Shown: one piece after another, positions 1-15,746 of the stretch | Layout: each line of letters starts with the position of its first letter | How positions within the stretch are numbered: position 1 is the first letter of the stretch | From: Piscicola geometra | Lineage: Eukaryota > Annelida > Clitellata > Hirudinida > Piscicolidae | Assembly (NCBI GenBank): GCA_943735955.1 | Contig: OX030969.1 | Span: forward strand, 1,758,491-1,822,490 | Direction: 5' to 3' | Length of the DNA: 64,000 bases | Program-made: the position numbers and the translations under genes | The notes under the pieces: model-generated | What the model saw: the letters and a program-made list of their open reading frames with translations, nothing else | What the model was told of the DNA's origin: nothing | Database searches by the model: none

Positions 1-3000
1 CACCAGGAGAGGGACTTGGGCGACGAGTACGGATGGAAGCAGGTGCATGGAGACGTCTTCAGGACTCCCTGCCATCCTCTCTTGCTCGCCTCGCTCATCG
101 GCTCAGGCCACCAAATCGCCTGCGTCAGCCTCTTCACCATCGTCATCGCCATCGTCGGAGAGGTCTACACTGAGTGAGTCTTTCTCTTCGTCTTAAGGAG
201 GCTTGCTCGGCTGCTGCATTGCCACCCCACCACACTCCTCCACCACCCCACCACACTTTTCCACCACCCCACCACACTCCTCCATCACCCCACCACACTT
301 CTCCACCACCCCACCACACTCCTCGACCACCCCACCACACTCCTCCACCACCCCACCACACTCCTCCACCACCCCACCACACTTCTCCACCATCCCACCA
401 CACTCCTCGACCACCCCACCACACTCCTCTACCACCCCACCATACTTTTCGACCACCCCACCACACTCCTCGTCCACCCCACCACACTCCTCCACCACCC
501 CACCACACTCCTCCATCACCCCACCACACTCCTCCACCACCTCACCACACTCCTCCACCACTCCACCACACTCCTCCACCACCCCACCATACTCCTCGAC
601 CACCGAACCACACTCCTCCACCACCCCACCACACTCCTCCACCACCCCACCACACTTCTCGACCACCCCACCACACTCCTCCACCACACCACCACACTCC
701 TCCACCACTCCACCACACTCCTCCACTACCCCACCACACTTCTCGACCACCCCACCACACTCCTCCACCACCCCACCACACTCCTCCACCACTCCACCAC
801 ACTTCTCGACCACCCCACCACACTCTTCCACCACCCCACCACACTCTTCCACCACCCCACCACACTCCTCCACCACCCCACCACACTCCTCCACCACCCC
901 AACACACTTTTCCACCACCCCACCAAACTTCTCCACCACTCCACCACACTCCTCGACCACCCCACCACACTCCTCCACCACCCCACCACACTCCTCCACC
1001 ACCCCCCCACACTCCTCCACCACTCCACCACACTCCTCCACCACCCCACCACACTCTTCCACCACCCCACCACACTCTTCCACCACCCCACCACACTCCT
1101 CCACCACTCCACCACACTCCTCCACCACCCCACCATACTCCTCGACCACCTCACCACACTCCTCCACCACCCCACCACACTCCTCCACCACTCCACCACA
1201 CTCCTCCACCACTCCACCACACTCCACCACCCCCCCACACTCCTCCACCACCCCACCACACTCTTCCACCACCCCACCACACTCCTCCACCACACCACCA
1301 TACTCCTCGACCACCCCACCACACTCCTCGTCCACCCCACCACACTCCTCCACCACCCCACCACACTTTTCCACCACCCCACCACACTCCTCCACCACCT
1401 CACCACACTTCTCCACCACTCCACCACACTCCTCCACCACCCCACCATACTCCTCGACCACCGCACCACACTCCTCCACCACCCCACCACACTCCTCCAC
1501 CACCCCACCACACTTCTCGACCACCGCACCACACTCCTCCACCACCCCACCACACTCCTCCACCACCCCACCACACTTCTCGACCACCCCACCACACTTC
1601 TCCACCACCACACCACACTTTTCCACCACCCCACCACACTTCTCCACCACCCCACCACACTCCTCCACCAACCCACCACACTTTTCCACCACCCCACCAC
1701 ACTTTTCGACCACCCCACCACACTTCTCCACCACCCCACCACACTTTTCCACCACCCCACCACACTTCTCCACCACCCCACCACATTCCTCCACCACACC
1801 ACCACACTTTTCCACCACCCCACCACACTTCTCGACCACCCTACCACACTTTTCCACCACCCCACCACACTCCTCCACCACCCCACCACACTTCTCGACC
1901 ACTCCACCACACTCCTCCACCACCCCACCACACTTCTCGACCACCCCACCACACTCCTCCACCACTCCACCACACTCCTCCACCACCCCACCATACTCCT
2001 CGACCACCGCACCACACTCCTCCACCACCCCACCACACTCCTCCACCACCCCACCACACTTCTCGACCACCCTACCACACTCCTCCACCACACCACCACA
2101 CTTCTCGACCACCCCACCACACTCCTCCACCACCCCACTACACTCCTCCACCACCCCACCACACTCCTCCACCACCCCACCACACTCCTCCACCACCCCA
2201 CCACACTTCTCGACCACCCCACCACACTTCTCGACCATCCCACCACACTTTTCCACCACTCCACCATACTCCTCCACCACCCCACCACACTCCTCGACTA
2301 CCCCACCACACTTTTCCACCACCCCACCACACTTCTCGACCACCCCACCACACTCCTCCACCACCCCACCACACTCCTCCACCACCCCACCACACTCCTC
2401 CACCACTCCACCACACTTCTCGACCACCCCACCACACTCCTCCACCACCCCACCACACTCCTCCACCACCCCACCACACTTTTCCACCACCCCACTACAC
2501 TCCTCCACCACCCCACCACACTCCTCCACCACCCCACCACACTCTTCCACCACCCCACCACACTCCTCCACCACCCCACCACACTTCTCCACCACCCCAC
2601 CACACTCCTCCACCACCCCACCACACTCCTCGACCACCGCACCACACTCCTCCACCACCCCACCACACTCCTCCACCACCCCACCATACTCCTCGTCCAC
2701 CCCACCACACTCCTCGACCATCCCACCACACTCCTCCACCACCCCACCACACTCCTCCACCACGCCACCACACTCCTCCACCACCCCACCACACTCCTCC
2801 ACCACCCCACCACACTTCTCGACCACCCCACCACACTCCCCCACCACCCCACCATACTCCTCGACCACCGCACCACACTCCTCCACCACCCCACCATACT
2901 CCTCGACCACCGCACCACACTCCTCCACCACCCCACCACACTCCTCCACCACCCCACCACACTTCTCGACCACCCCACCACACTCCCCCACCACCCCACC

Positions 3001-6000
3001 ATACTCCTCGACCACCGCACCACACTCCTCCACCACCCCACCATACTCCTCGACCACCGCACCACACTTCTCGACCACCCCACCACACTCCCCCACCACC
3101 CCACCATACTCTTCGACCACCGCACCACACTCCTCCACCACCCCACCATACTCCTCGACCACCGCACCACACTCCTCCACCACCCCACCACACTCCTCCA
3201 CCACCCCACCACACTTCTCGACCACCCCACCACACTCCCCCACCACCCCACCATACTCCTCGACCACCGCACCACACTCCTCCACCACCCCACCATACTC
3301 CTCGACCACCGCACCACACTCCTCCACCACCCCACCACACTCCTCCACCACCCCACCACACTTCTCGACCACCCCACCACATTCCTCCACCACACCACCA
3401 CACTCCTCCACTACCCCACCACACTTCTCGACCACCCCACCACACTCCCCCACCACCTCACCACACTCCTCCACCACCCCACCACACTTCTCGACCACCC
3501 CACCACACTCCTCCACCACTCCACCACACTCCTCCACCACGCCACCACACTCTTCCACCACCTCACCACACTCCTCCACCACTCCACCACACTCCTCCAC
3601 CACCCCACCACACTTCTCGACCACCCCACCACACTCCTCCTCTACCCCACCACACTTTTCCACCACCCCACCACACTTCTCGACCACTCCACCACACTTT
3701 TCCACCACCCCACCACACTCCTCCACCACCTCACCACACTTCTCCACCACTCCACCACACTCCTCCACCACCCCACCATACTCCTCGACCACCGCACCAC
3801 ACTCTTCCACCACCCCACCACACTCCTCCACCACCCCACCACACTTCTCGACCACCGCACCACACTCCTCCACCACCCCACCACACTCCTCCACCACCCC
3901 ACCACACTTCTCGACCACCCCACCACACTTCTCCACCACCCCACCACACTTTTCCACCACCCCACCACACTTCTCCACCACCCCACCACACTCCTCCACC
4001 AACCCACCACACTTTTCCACCACCCCACCACACTTCTTGACCACCCCACCACACTTCTCCACCACCCCACCACACTTTTCCACCACCCGACCACACTTCT
4101 CCACCACCCCACCACACTCCTCCACCACACCAACACACTTTTCCACCACCCCACCACACTTCTCGACCACCCCACCACACTTTTCCACCACCCCACCACA
4201 CTCCTCCACCACCCCACCACACTTCTCGACCACTCCACCACACTCCTCCACCATCCCACCACACTTCTCGACCACCCCACCACACTCCTCCACCACTCCA
4301 CCACACTCCTCCACCACCCCACCATACTCCTCGACCACCGCACCACACTCCTCCACCACCCCACCACACTCCTCCACCACCCCACCACACTTCTCGACCA
4401 CCCCACCACACTCCTCCACCACACCACCACACTTCTCGACCACCCCACCACACTCCTCCACCACCCCACTACACTCCTCCACCACCCCACCACACTCCTC
4501 CACCACCCCACCACACCCCTCCACCACCCCACCACACTTCTCGACCACCCCACCACACTTCTCGACCATCCCACCACACTTTTCCACTACTCCACCATAC
4601 TCCTCCACCACCCCACCACACTCCTCGACTACCCCACCACACTTTTCCACCACCCCACCACACTCCTCCACCACCCCACCACACTCCTCCACCACCCCAC
4701 CACACTCCTCCACCACCCCACCACACTCCTCAACCACTCCACCACACTTCTCGACCACCCCACCACACTCCTCCACCACCCCACCACACTCCTCCACCAC
4801 CCCACCACACTTTTCCACCACTCCACCACACTCCTCCACCACTCCACCACACTTCTCGACCACCCCATCACACTTCTCGACCACCCCACCACACTTTTTC
4901 ACCACCCCACCACACTCCTCCACCACCTCACCACACTCCTCCACCACTCCACCACACTCCTCCACCACCCCACCATACTCCTCGATCACCGCACCACACT
5001 CCTCCACCACCCCACCACACTCCTCCACCACCCCACAACACTTTTCCACCACCCCACCACACTCCTCCACCACACCACCACACTCCTCCACTACCCCACC
5101 ACACTTCTCGACCACCCCACCACACTCCCCCACCACCCCACCACACTCCTCCACCACCCCACCACACTTCTCGACCACCCCACCACACTCCTCCACCACC
5201 CCACCACACTTCTCGACCACCCCACCACACTCCTCCACCACTCCACCACACTCCTCCACCACCCCACTACACTTCTCGACTACTCCACCACACTCCTCCA
5301 CCACCCCACCACACTTCTCGACCACCCCACCACACTTTTCCACCACCCCACCACACTCCTCGACCACCGCACCACACTCCTCCACCACCCCACCACACTC
5401 CTCCACCACCCCACCATACTCCTCGTCCACCCCACCACACTCCTCGACCATCCCACCACACTCCTCCACCACCCCACCACACTCCTCCACCACGCCACCA
5501 CACTCCTCCACCACCCCACCACACTCCTCCACCACCCCACCACACTTCTCGACCACCCCACCACACTTCTCGACCACCCCACCACACTCCTCCACCACCC
5601 CACCACACTTTTCCACCACTCCACCATACTCCTCCACCACCCCACCACACTCCTCGACCACCCCACCACACTCCTCGACCACCCCACCACACTCCTCGAC
5701 CATCCCACCACCCCACCACACTTCATCATACACTCCACAATCACACTCTATCCAATAGGGCGGGTCACACTATAGACAAAAAAGATATATTAATGGTTAA
5801 AAGTTGGCCATGGTCTATTGAAGATTGCACGAGGAATTCAAAAAGATGTATAAAAACAAAATCAGGATGCATTTGCCTACGGGGGAGATGATTTGTACAA
5901 AGTGCGAAAGAAGCGGTTGTCAAATATTTGGTCTCCATCATTCCACAACTATCTGGACTGGGTCAGAGGACAATCCATTATTCCACAACTATCTGGACTG

Positions 6001-9000
6001 GGTCAGAGGACAATCCATTATTCCACAACTATCTGGACTGGGTCAGATGACAATCCATTATTCCACAACTATCTGGACTGGGTCAGATGACAATCCATTA
6101 TTCCACAACTATCTGGACTGGGTCAGAGGACAATCCATTATTCCACAACTATCTGGACTGGGTCAGAGGACAATCCATTATTCCACAACTATCTGGACTG
6201 GGTCAGATGACAATCCATTATTCCACAACTATCTGGACTGGGTCAGATGACAATCCATTATTCCACAACTATCTGGACTGGGTCAGATGACAATCCATTA
6301 TTCCACAACTATCTGGACTGGGTCAGATGACAATCCATTATTCCACAACTATCTGGACTGGGTCAGAGGACAATCCATTATTCCACAACTATCTGGACTG
6401 GGTCAGATGACAATCCATTATTCCACAACTATCTGGACTGGGTCAGATGACAATCCATTATTCTACAACTATCTGGACTGGGTCAGATGACAATCCATTA
6501 TTCCACAACTATCTGGACTGGGTCAGATGACAATCCATTATTCCACAACTATCTGGACTGGGTCAGAGGACAATCCATTATTCCACAACTATCTGGACTG
6601 GGTCAGAGGACAATCCATTATTCCACAACTATCTGGACTGGGTCAGAGGACAATCCATTATTCCACAACTATCTGGACTGGGTCAGATGACAATCCATTA
6701 TTCCACAACTATCTGGACTGGGTCAGATGACAATCCATTATTCCACAACTATCTGGACTGGGTCAGAGGACAATCCATTATTCCACAACTATCTGGACTG
6801 GGTCAGAGGACAATCCATCATTCCACAACTATCTGGACTGGGTCAGAGGACAATCCATTATTCCACAACTATCTGGACTGGGTCAGATGACAATCCATTA
6901 TTCCACAACTATCTGGACTGGGTCAGATGACAATCCATCATTCCACAACTATCTGGACTGGGTCAGAGGACAATCCATTATTCCACAACTATCTGGACTG
7001 GGTCAGAGGACAATTCATTATTCCACAACTATCTGGACTGGGTCAGATGACAATCCATTATTCCACAACTATCTGGACTGGGTCAGATGACAATCCATTA
7101 TTCCACAACTATCTGGACTGGGTCAGATGACAATCCATTATTCCACAACTATCTGGACTGGGTCAGATGACAATCCATTATTCCACAACTATCTGGACTG
7201 GGTCAGATGACAATCCATTATTCCACAACTATCTGGACTGGGTCAGATGACAATCCATTATTCCACAACTATCTGGACTGGGTCAGAGGACAATCCATTA
7301 TTCCACAACTATCTGGACTGGGTCAGATGACAATCCATTATTCCACAACTATCTGGACTGGGTCAGATGACAATCCATTATTCTACAACTATCTGGACTG
7401 GGTCAGATGACAATCCATTATTCCACAACTATCTGGACTGGGTCAGATGACAATCCATTATTCCACAACTATCTGGACTGGGTCAGAGGACAATCCATTA
7501 TTCCACAACTATCTGGACTGGGTCAGAGGACAATCCATTATTCCACAACTATCTGGACTGGGTCAGAGAACAATCCATTATTCCACAACTATCTGGACTG
7601 GGTCAGATGACAATCCATTATTCCACAACTATCTGGACTGGGTCAGATGACAATCCATTATTCCACAACTATCTGGACTGGGTCAGAGGACAATCCATTA
7701 TTCCACAACTATCTGGACTGGGTCAGAGGACAATCCATCATTCCACAACTATCTGGACTGGGTCAGAGGACAATCCATTATTCCACAACTATCTGGACTG
7801 GGTCAGATGACAATCCATTATTCCACAACTATCTGGACTGGGTCAGATGACAATCCATTATTCCACAACTATCTGGACTGGGTCAGATGACAATCCATCA
7901 TTCCACAACTATCTGGACTGGGTCAGAGGACAATCCATTATTCCACAACTATCTGGACTGGGTCAGATGACAATCCATTATTCCACAACTATCTGGACTG
8001 GGTCAGATGACAATCCATTATTCCAAAACTATCTGGACTGGGTCAGATGACAATCCATTATTCCACAACTATCTGGACTGGGTCAGAGGACAATCCATTA
8101 TTCCACAACTATCTGGACTGGGTCAGAGGACAATCCATTATTCCACAACTATCTGGACTGGGTCAGATGACAATCCATTATTCCACAACTATCTGGACTG
8201 GGTCAGAGGACAATCCATTATTCCACAACTATCTGGACTGGGTCAGAGGACAATCCATTATTCCACAACTATCTGGACTGGGTCAGAGGACAATCCATTA
8301 TTCCACAACTATCTGGACTGGGTCAGAGGACAATCCATTATTCCACAACTATCTGGACTGGGTCAGATGACAATCCATTATTCCACAACTATCTGGACTG
8401 GGTCAGAGGACAATCCATTATTCCACAACTATCTGGACTGGGTCAGAGGACAATCCATTATTCCACAACTATCTGGACTGGGTCAGAGGACAATCCATTA
8501 TTCCACAACTATCTGGACTGGGTCAGATGACAATCCATTATTCCACAACTATCTGGACTGGGTCAGAGGACAATCCATTATTCCACAACTATCTGGACTG
8601 GGTCAGAGGACAATCCATTATTCCACAACTATCTGGACTGGGTCAGAGGACAATCCATTATTCCACAACTATCTGGACTGGGTCAGATGACAATCCATTA
8701 TTCCACAACTATCTGGACTGGGTCAGATGACAATCCATCATTCCACAACTATCTGGACTGGGTCAGAGGACAATCCATTATTCCACAACTATCTGGACTG
8801 GGTCAGAGGACAATCCATTATTCCACAACTATCTGGACTGGGTCAGATGACAATCCATTATTCCACAACTATCTGGACTGGGTCAGAGGACAATCCATTA
8901 TTCCACAACTATCTGGACTGGGTCAGAGGACAATCCATTATTCCACAACTATCTGGACTGGGTCAGAGGACAATCCATTATTCCACAACTATCTGGACTG

Positions 9001-12000
9001 GGTCAGAGGACAATCCATTATTCCACAACTATCTGGACTGGGTCAGATGACAATCCATTATTCCACAACTATCTGGACTGGGTCAGAGGACAATCCATTA
9101 TTCCACAACTATCTGGACTGGGTCAGAGGACAATCCATTATTCCACAACTATCTGGACTGGGTCAGAGGACAATCCATTATTCCACAACTATCTGGACTG
9201 GGTCAGATGACAATCCATTATTCCACAACTATCTGGACTGGGTCAGAGGACAATCCATTATTCCACAACTATCTGGACTGGGTCAGAGGACAATCCATTA
9301 TTCCACAACTATCTGGACTGGGTCAGAGGACAATCCATTATTCCACAACTATCTGGACTGGGTCAGAGGACAATCCATTATTCCACAACTATCTGGACTG
9401 GGTCAGAGGACAATCCATTATTCCACAACTATCTGGACTGGGTCAGATGACAATCCATTATTCCACAACTATCTGGACTGGGTCAGATGACAATCCATTA
9501 TTCCACAACTATCTGGACTGGGTCAGAGGACAATCCATTATTCCACAACTATCTGGACTGGGTCAGAGGACAATCCATCATTCCACAACTATCTGGACTG
9601 GGTCAGAGGACAATCCATTATTCCACAACTATCTGGACTGGGTCAGATGACAATCCATTATTCCACAACTATCTGGACTGGGTCAGATGACAATCCATCA
9701 TTCCACAACTATCTGGACTGGGTCAGAGGACAATCCATTATTCCACAACTATCTGGACTGGGTCAGAGGACAATCCATTATTCCACAACTATCTGGACTG
9801 GGTCAGATGACAATCCATTATTCCACAACTATCTGGACTGGGTCAGATGACAATCCATTATTCCACAACTATCTGGACTGGGTCAGATGACAATCCATTA
9901 TTCCACAACTATCTGGACTGGGTCAGATGACAATCCATTATTCCACAACTATCTGGACTGGGTCAGATGACAATCCATTATTCCACAACTATCTGGACTG
10001 GGTCAGATGACAATCCATTATTCCACAACTATCTGGACTGGGTCAGAGGACAATCCATTATTCCACAACTATCTGGACTGGGTCAGATGACAATCCATTA
10101 TTCCACAACTATCTGGACTGGGTCAGATGACAATCCATTATTCCACAACTATCTGGACTGGGTCAGATGACAATCCATTATTCCACAACTATCTGGACTG
10201 GGTCAGATGACAATCCATTATTCCACAACTATCTGGACTGGGTCAGAGGACAATCCATTATTCCACAACTATCTGGACTGGGTCAGAGGACAATCCATTA
10301 TTCCACAACTATCTGGACTGGGTCAGAGAACAATCCATTATTCCACAACTATCTGGACTGGGTCAGATGACAATCCATTATTCCACAACTATCTGGACTG
10401 GGTCAGATGACAATCCATTATTCCACAACTATCTGGACTGGGTCAGAGGACAATCCATTATTCCACAACTATCTGGACTGGGTCAGAGGACAATCCATCA
10501 TTCCACAACTATCTGGACTGGGTCAGAGGACAATCCATTATTCCACAACTATCTGGACTGGGTCAGATGACAATCCATTATTCCACAACTATCTGGACTG
10601 GGTCAGATGACAATCCATTATTCCACAACTATCTGGACTGGGTCAGATGACAATCCATCATTCCACAACTATCTGGACTGGGTCAGAGGACAATCCATTA
10701 TTCCACAACTATCTGGACTGGGTCAGATGACAATCCATTATTCCACAACTATCTGGACTGGGTCAGATGACAATCCATTATTCCAAAACTATCTGGACTG
10801 GGTCAGATGACAATCCATTATTCCACAACTATCTGGACTGGGTCAGAGGACAATCCATTATTCCACAACTATCTGGACTGGGTCAGAGGACAATCCATTA
10901 TTCCACAACTATCTGGACTGGGTCAGATGACAATCCATTATTCCACAACTATCTGGACTGGGTCAGAGGACAATCCATTATTCCACAACTATCTGGACTG
11001 GGTCAGAGGACAATCCATTATTCCACAACTATCTGGACTGGGTCAGAGGACAATCCATTATTCCACAACTATCTGGACTGGGTCAGAGGACAATCCATTA
11101 TTCCACAACTATCTGGACTGGGTCAGATGACAATCCATTATTCCACAACTATCTGGACTGGGTCAGAGGACAATCCATTATTCCACAACTATCTGGACTG
11201 GGTCAGAGGACAATCCATTATTCCACAACTATCTGGACTGGGTCAGAGGACAATCCATTATTCCACAACTATCTGGACTGGGTCAGAGGACAATCCATTA
11301 TTCCACAACTATCTGGACTGGGTCAGAGGACAATCCATTATTCCACAACTATCTGGACTGGGTCAGAGGACAATCCATTATTCCACAACTATCTGGACTG
11401 GGTCAGAGGACAATCCATTATTCCACAACTATCTGGACTGGGTCAGAGGACAATCCATTATTCCACAACTATCTGGACTGGGTCAGAGGACAATCCATTA
11501 TTCCACAACTATCTGGACTGGGTCAGAGGACAATCCATTATTCCACAACTATCTGGACTGGGTCAGAGGACAATCCATTATTCCACAACTATCTGGACTG
11601 GGTCAGAGGACAATCCATTATTCCACAACTATCTGGACTGGGTCAGAGGACAATCCATTATTCCACAACTATCTGGACTGGGTCAGATGACAATCCATTA
11701 TTCCACAACTATCTGGACTGGGTCAGAGGGCAAGAGTCTCAAGAAAACCAACGTACAGGAATCAGTCTGAAAAGATCTTACCGGCCTAATCAATGCATGA
11801 GCATTTAGCCAGTTATTACCAGAATCCATTAGAACACTGCTCATTTATTCTTTTGTATTCTGGGTAATTGTGTATGGATTTATATTGCATAGTTTTAAAT
11901 AAACTTTTAAATGTCTTTTTTTTACATTTTATATTTAATGTGCAAATTTTTTTAAGTTTTTAAATATATTTCCGGGCAGCTTAACTATTTTTTTTCTCTC

Positions 12001-13210
12001 AAAATCTAAAACCAGTTTTGAATATTTCATGGTATAACTCACATTTTAAACTAATTTGCCAAAATAAATCAAATTGTTTTAAGTGTGACCCACCCTGCTA
12101 TTCAATCACCTCACTCCATCCTTTCACCAGCAATTACAATCACACCCAAACACCACACTCCACCATCACTACACAACCACACAAACCAAAACCACACTCA
12201 CCACAACCACACACTATCACACACATTACACGACATCAAACACACACACTTAAACCAAACCCAAGCACACACACAAACCTCATTCAACCACACACACAAA
12301 CACACACACACTCACACACCTAACGACAGACGGGGCAGTCTGTTGAGCACAGCGATCTTCGTGTTTGCAGGCACTGGTCCCATCAACGGCTACTTCGGAG
12401 GCTCTCTCTACAGTCGCATGGGAGGTGCGTGTGTATGTGCTTGCGTGTGTGCTTGCGTGTGTGCTTGCGTGTGTGCTTGCGTGTGTGCTTGCGTGTGTGC
12501 TTGCGTGTGTGCTTGCGTGTGTGCTTGCGTGTGTGCTTGCGTGTGTGCTTGCGTGTGTGCTTGCGTGTGCTTGCGTGTGTGCTTGCGTGTGTTCTTGCGT
12601 GTGTGCTTGCGTGTGCTTGCGTGTGTGCTTGTGTGTGTTCTTGCGTGTGTGCTTGAGTGGTCGATATAGAATATTTCACATATATATAACAATATATGTA
12701 AATATAATATGACGTTATACTACACCATACCGCACTACACATCATTCTGCACTGTTTACAAATCGTCTTTCAAACATCCGCAAATGTCAACAACCAACCA
12801 CACTCCACCAACCACACTCCACCAACCACACCACCACACTCCACCAACCACACCACCGCACTTCACCAACCACACTCTACCAACCACACTTCACCAACCA
12901 CTCAACCACACTCCACCAACCACTCAACCACACTCCACCAACCACTCAACCACACTTCGCCAACCAAACAGGCAAGTGGTGGATAAAGCAGATGGTGGTG
13001 AGTGGCATGCTGGTGCCTGTCCTCGTCTCGACCACTGCCTTCCTCATCAACTTCATCTCCCTCTACTACCACTCCGCCAAGTCCATCCACCTCCTCACCA
13101 TGGTTGGTTGCTCTATGTGTGTCTCTGTTTGTGTGTGTGTGTGTTTGTGTGTCTCTGTTTGTGTGTGTGTGTGTTTGTGTGTGTGTGGGGGGGGGTTTAG
13201 ATGAACCACA

Positions 13211-13281
<71 letters not shown>

Positions 13282-14886
13282 ACAGGTGACGATAGTGTGC
13301 ATATGCGTGTTTGTACTGCTGCCTCTGAACTTGGTGGGCACAGTGCTGGGCAGGAACCTGGCAGGCCAGCCCAACCACCCCTGTCGCATCAACGCTGTGC
13401 CCCGTCCCATCCCTGAGAAGAAGTGGTGAGTGTGTGCTGATGTGTGCACATAGATACACACAAACGCACACACACACACACGCACACAAACAGACACATA
13501 CACGCGCACACACACACACACACACACACGCAGGTTCATGGAGCCGGGAGTGATTGCCATCTTGGGTGGCATCCTTCCTTTTGGATCCATCTTCATCGAA
13601 ATGTATGCGTCCGTCCGTTCATTCATCCATCCATCCATCCATCTATTTACGCATTTATCTATCCGTTCATCTATTCATACATCCTTCCATTCATCCATCC
13701 ATGCATCCATCCATGCATCCATCCATGCATCCATCCTTGCATTCATCCATGCATTCATTCATCCTTCCATTCATCCATCTATCCAGCTATTTATGCATTT
13801 ATCTATCCGTTCATCTATTCATACATCCTTCCATTCATCCATCCATGCATCCATCCATACATGCATCCATGCATCCATCCATGCATTCATCCATGCATCC
13901 ATCCATCCATTCATCCATGCATTCATCCATGCATCCATCCATCCATTTATGCATTTATCTATCCGTTCATCTATTCACACATCCTTCCATCCATGCACCC
14001 ATGCATGCTCCACCATCCATAGAGCTTCAGTTGCGTGCCCAGGTGCTTCACACAAAGGACAATCACAGTCATTCATTACTGCAGGTACTTCATCTTCACC
14101 TCCTTCTGGGCGTACAAGATCTACTACGTCTATGGCTTCATGCTCCTCGTCTTCCTCATCCTCATGGTGTGCCCTCATCATCTGCATCATCATCATCTGC
14201 ATCATCATCATCTGCATCATCATCATCTGCATCATCATCATCTGCATCATCATCATCTGCATCATCATCATCTGCATCATCATCATCTGCATCATCATCA
14301 TCTGCATCATCATCATCTGCATCATCATCATCTGCATCATCATCATCTGCATCATCATCATCTGCATCATCATCATCTGCATCATCATCATCTGCATCAT
14401 CAATATCTGCATCATCATCATCTGCACCATTATCATCTGCATCATCATCATCTGCATCATCATCATCTGCATCATCATCATCTGCATCATCATCATCTGC
14501 ATCATCATCATCTGCATCATCATCTGCATCATCATCTGCATCATCATCATCTGCATCATCATCGGCATCATCATCTGCATCATCATCATTGACATACCAC
14601 TACTACACTATCATCATCATCACTACCACCACTGCACTATCATCACAACTTCTGCTGCACTAGTACCATCATCATCATAATCGTCACTGCATCATCATCA
14701 TCGCCGCTGTATCATCATCATCACCACTGGGCCATCATCATCATCATCACCACCACACCTCTTTTGCAGGTGGTGACGGTGTGTGTGACCATCGTCTCTT
14801 CCTACTTCCTCCTCAATGCTGAGGACTACAGATGGTCTGTCCACCTACTACTACTACTACTACTACTGCTACTACTGCTACTACTG

Positions 14887-14921
<35 letters not shown>

Positions 14922-15183
14922 GCTACTACTACTACTACCACCACTACTCCTACTACTTCTACTACTACTACTACTACTACTAGTACTCCTACTACTTCTA
15001 CTACTACTACTACTTCTACTACTACTACTACTACTGCTACTACTACTACTACCACCACTACTACTACTACTACTTCTACTACTACTACTACTACTACTAC
15101 TACTGCTACTACTACTACTACCACCACTACTCCACCTACCACTACTGCTACTACCACTACTACTACTACTACTACTTCTACTA

Positions 15184-15282
<99 letters not shown>

Positions 15283-15306
15283 TTACTACTACCACTACTT
15301 CTACTA

Positions 15307-15379
<73 letters not shown>

Positions 15380-15417
15380 CACTACTACTACTACCACTAT
15401 TACTACTACCACTACTT

Positions 15418-15449
<32 letters not shown>

Positions 15450-15588
15450 GCTACTACTACTACTACCACCACTACTCCTACTACTTCTACTACTACTACT
15501 ACTACTACTACTCCTACTACTTCTACTACTACTACTACTTCTACTACTACTACTACTACTGCTACTACTACTACTACCACCACTACTC

Positions 15589-15652
<64 letters not shown>

Positions 15653-15681
15653 TACTACTACTACTACTACCACTACTACTA

Positions 15682-15746
<65 letters not shown>

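Noticed and set aside
174..5758. Giant Pro/His- or Ser/Thr/Pro-rich proteins (over 1200 and 1800 codons) and a Val-Glu-Cys-Gly protein on minus
   Set aside because: They come from a 21-bp repeat with no stop, are open in several frames at once on both strands, and lie inside a TM9SF3 intron.
6087..11690. Many 67- to 307-residue [10 protein letters not shown] proteins
   Set aside because: Shadow frames of the 40-bp repeat; the period is not a multiple of 3, and the stops simply reflect the G/T variant.
5936..11728. CRISPR-like array
   Set aside because: Units are contiguous 40-bp copies without unique spacers, in a eukaryotic intron; there are no cas genes.
13201..13289. Telomere-like repeat
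   Set aside because: The repeats are CA/GT dinucleotides in an intron; no TTAGGG or similar telomeric unit occurs in the window.
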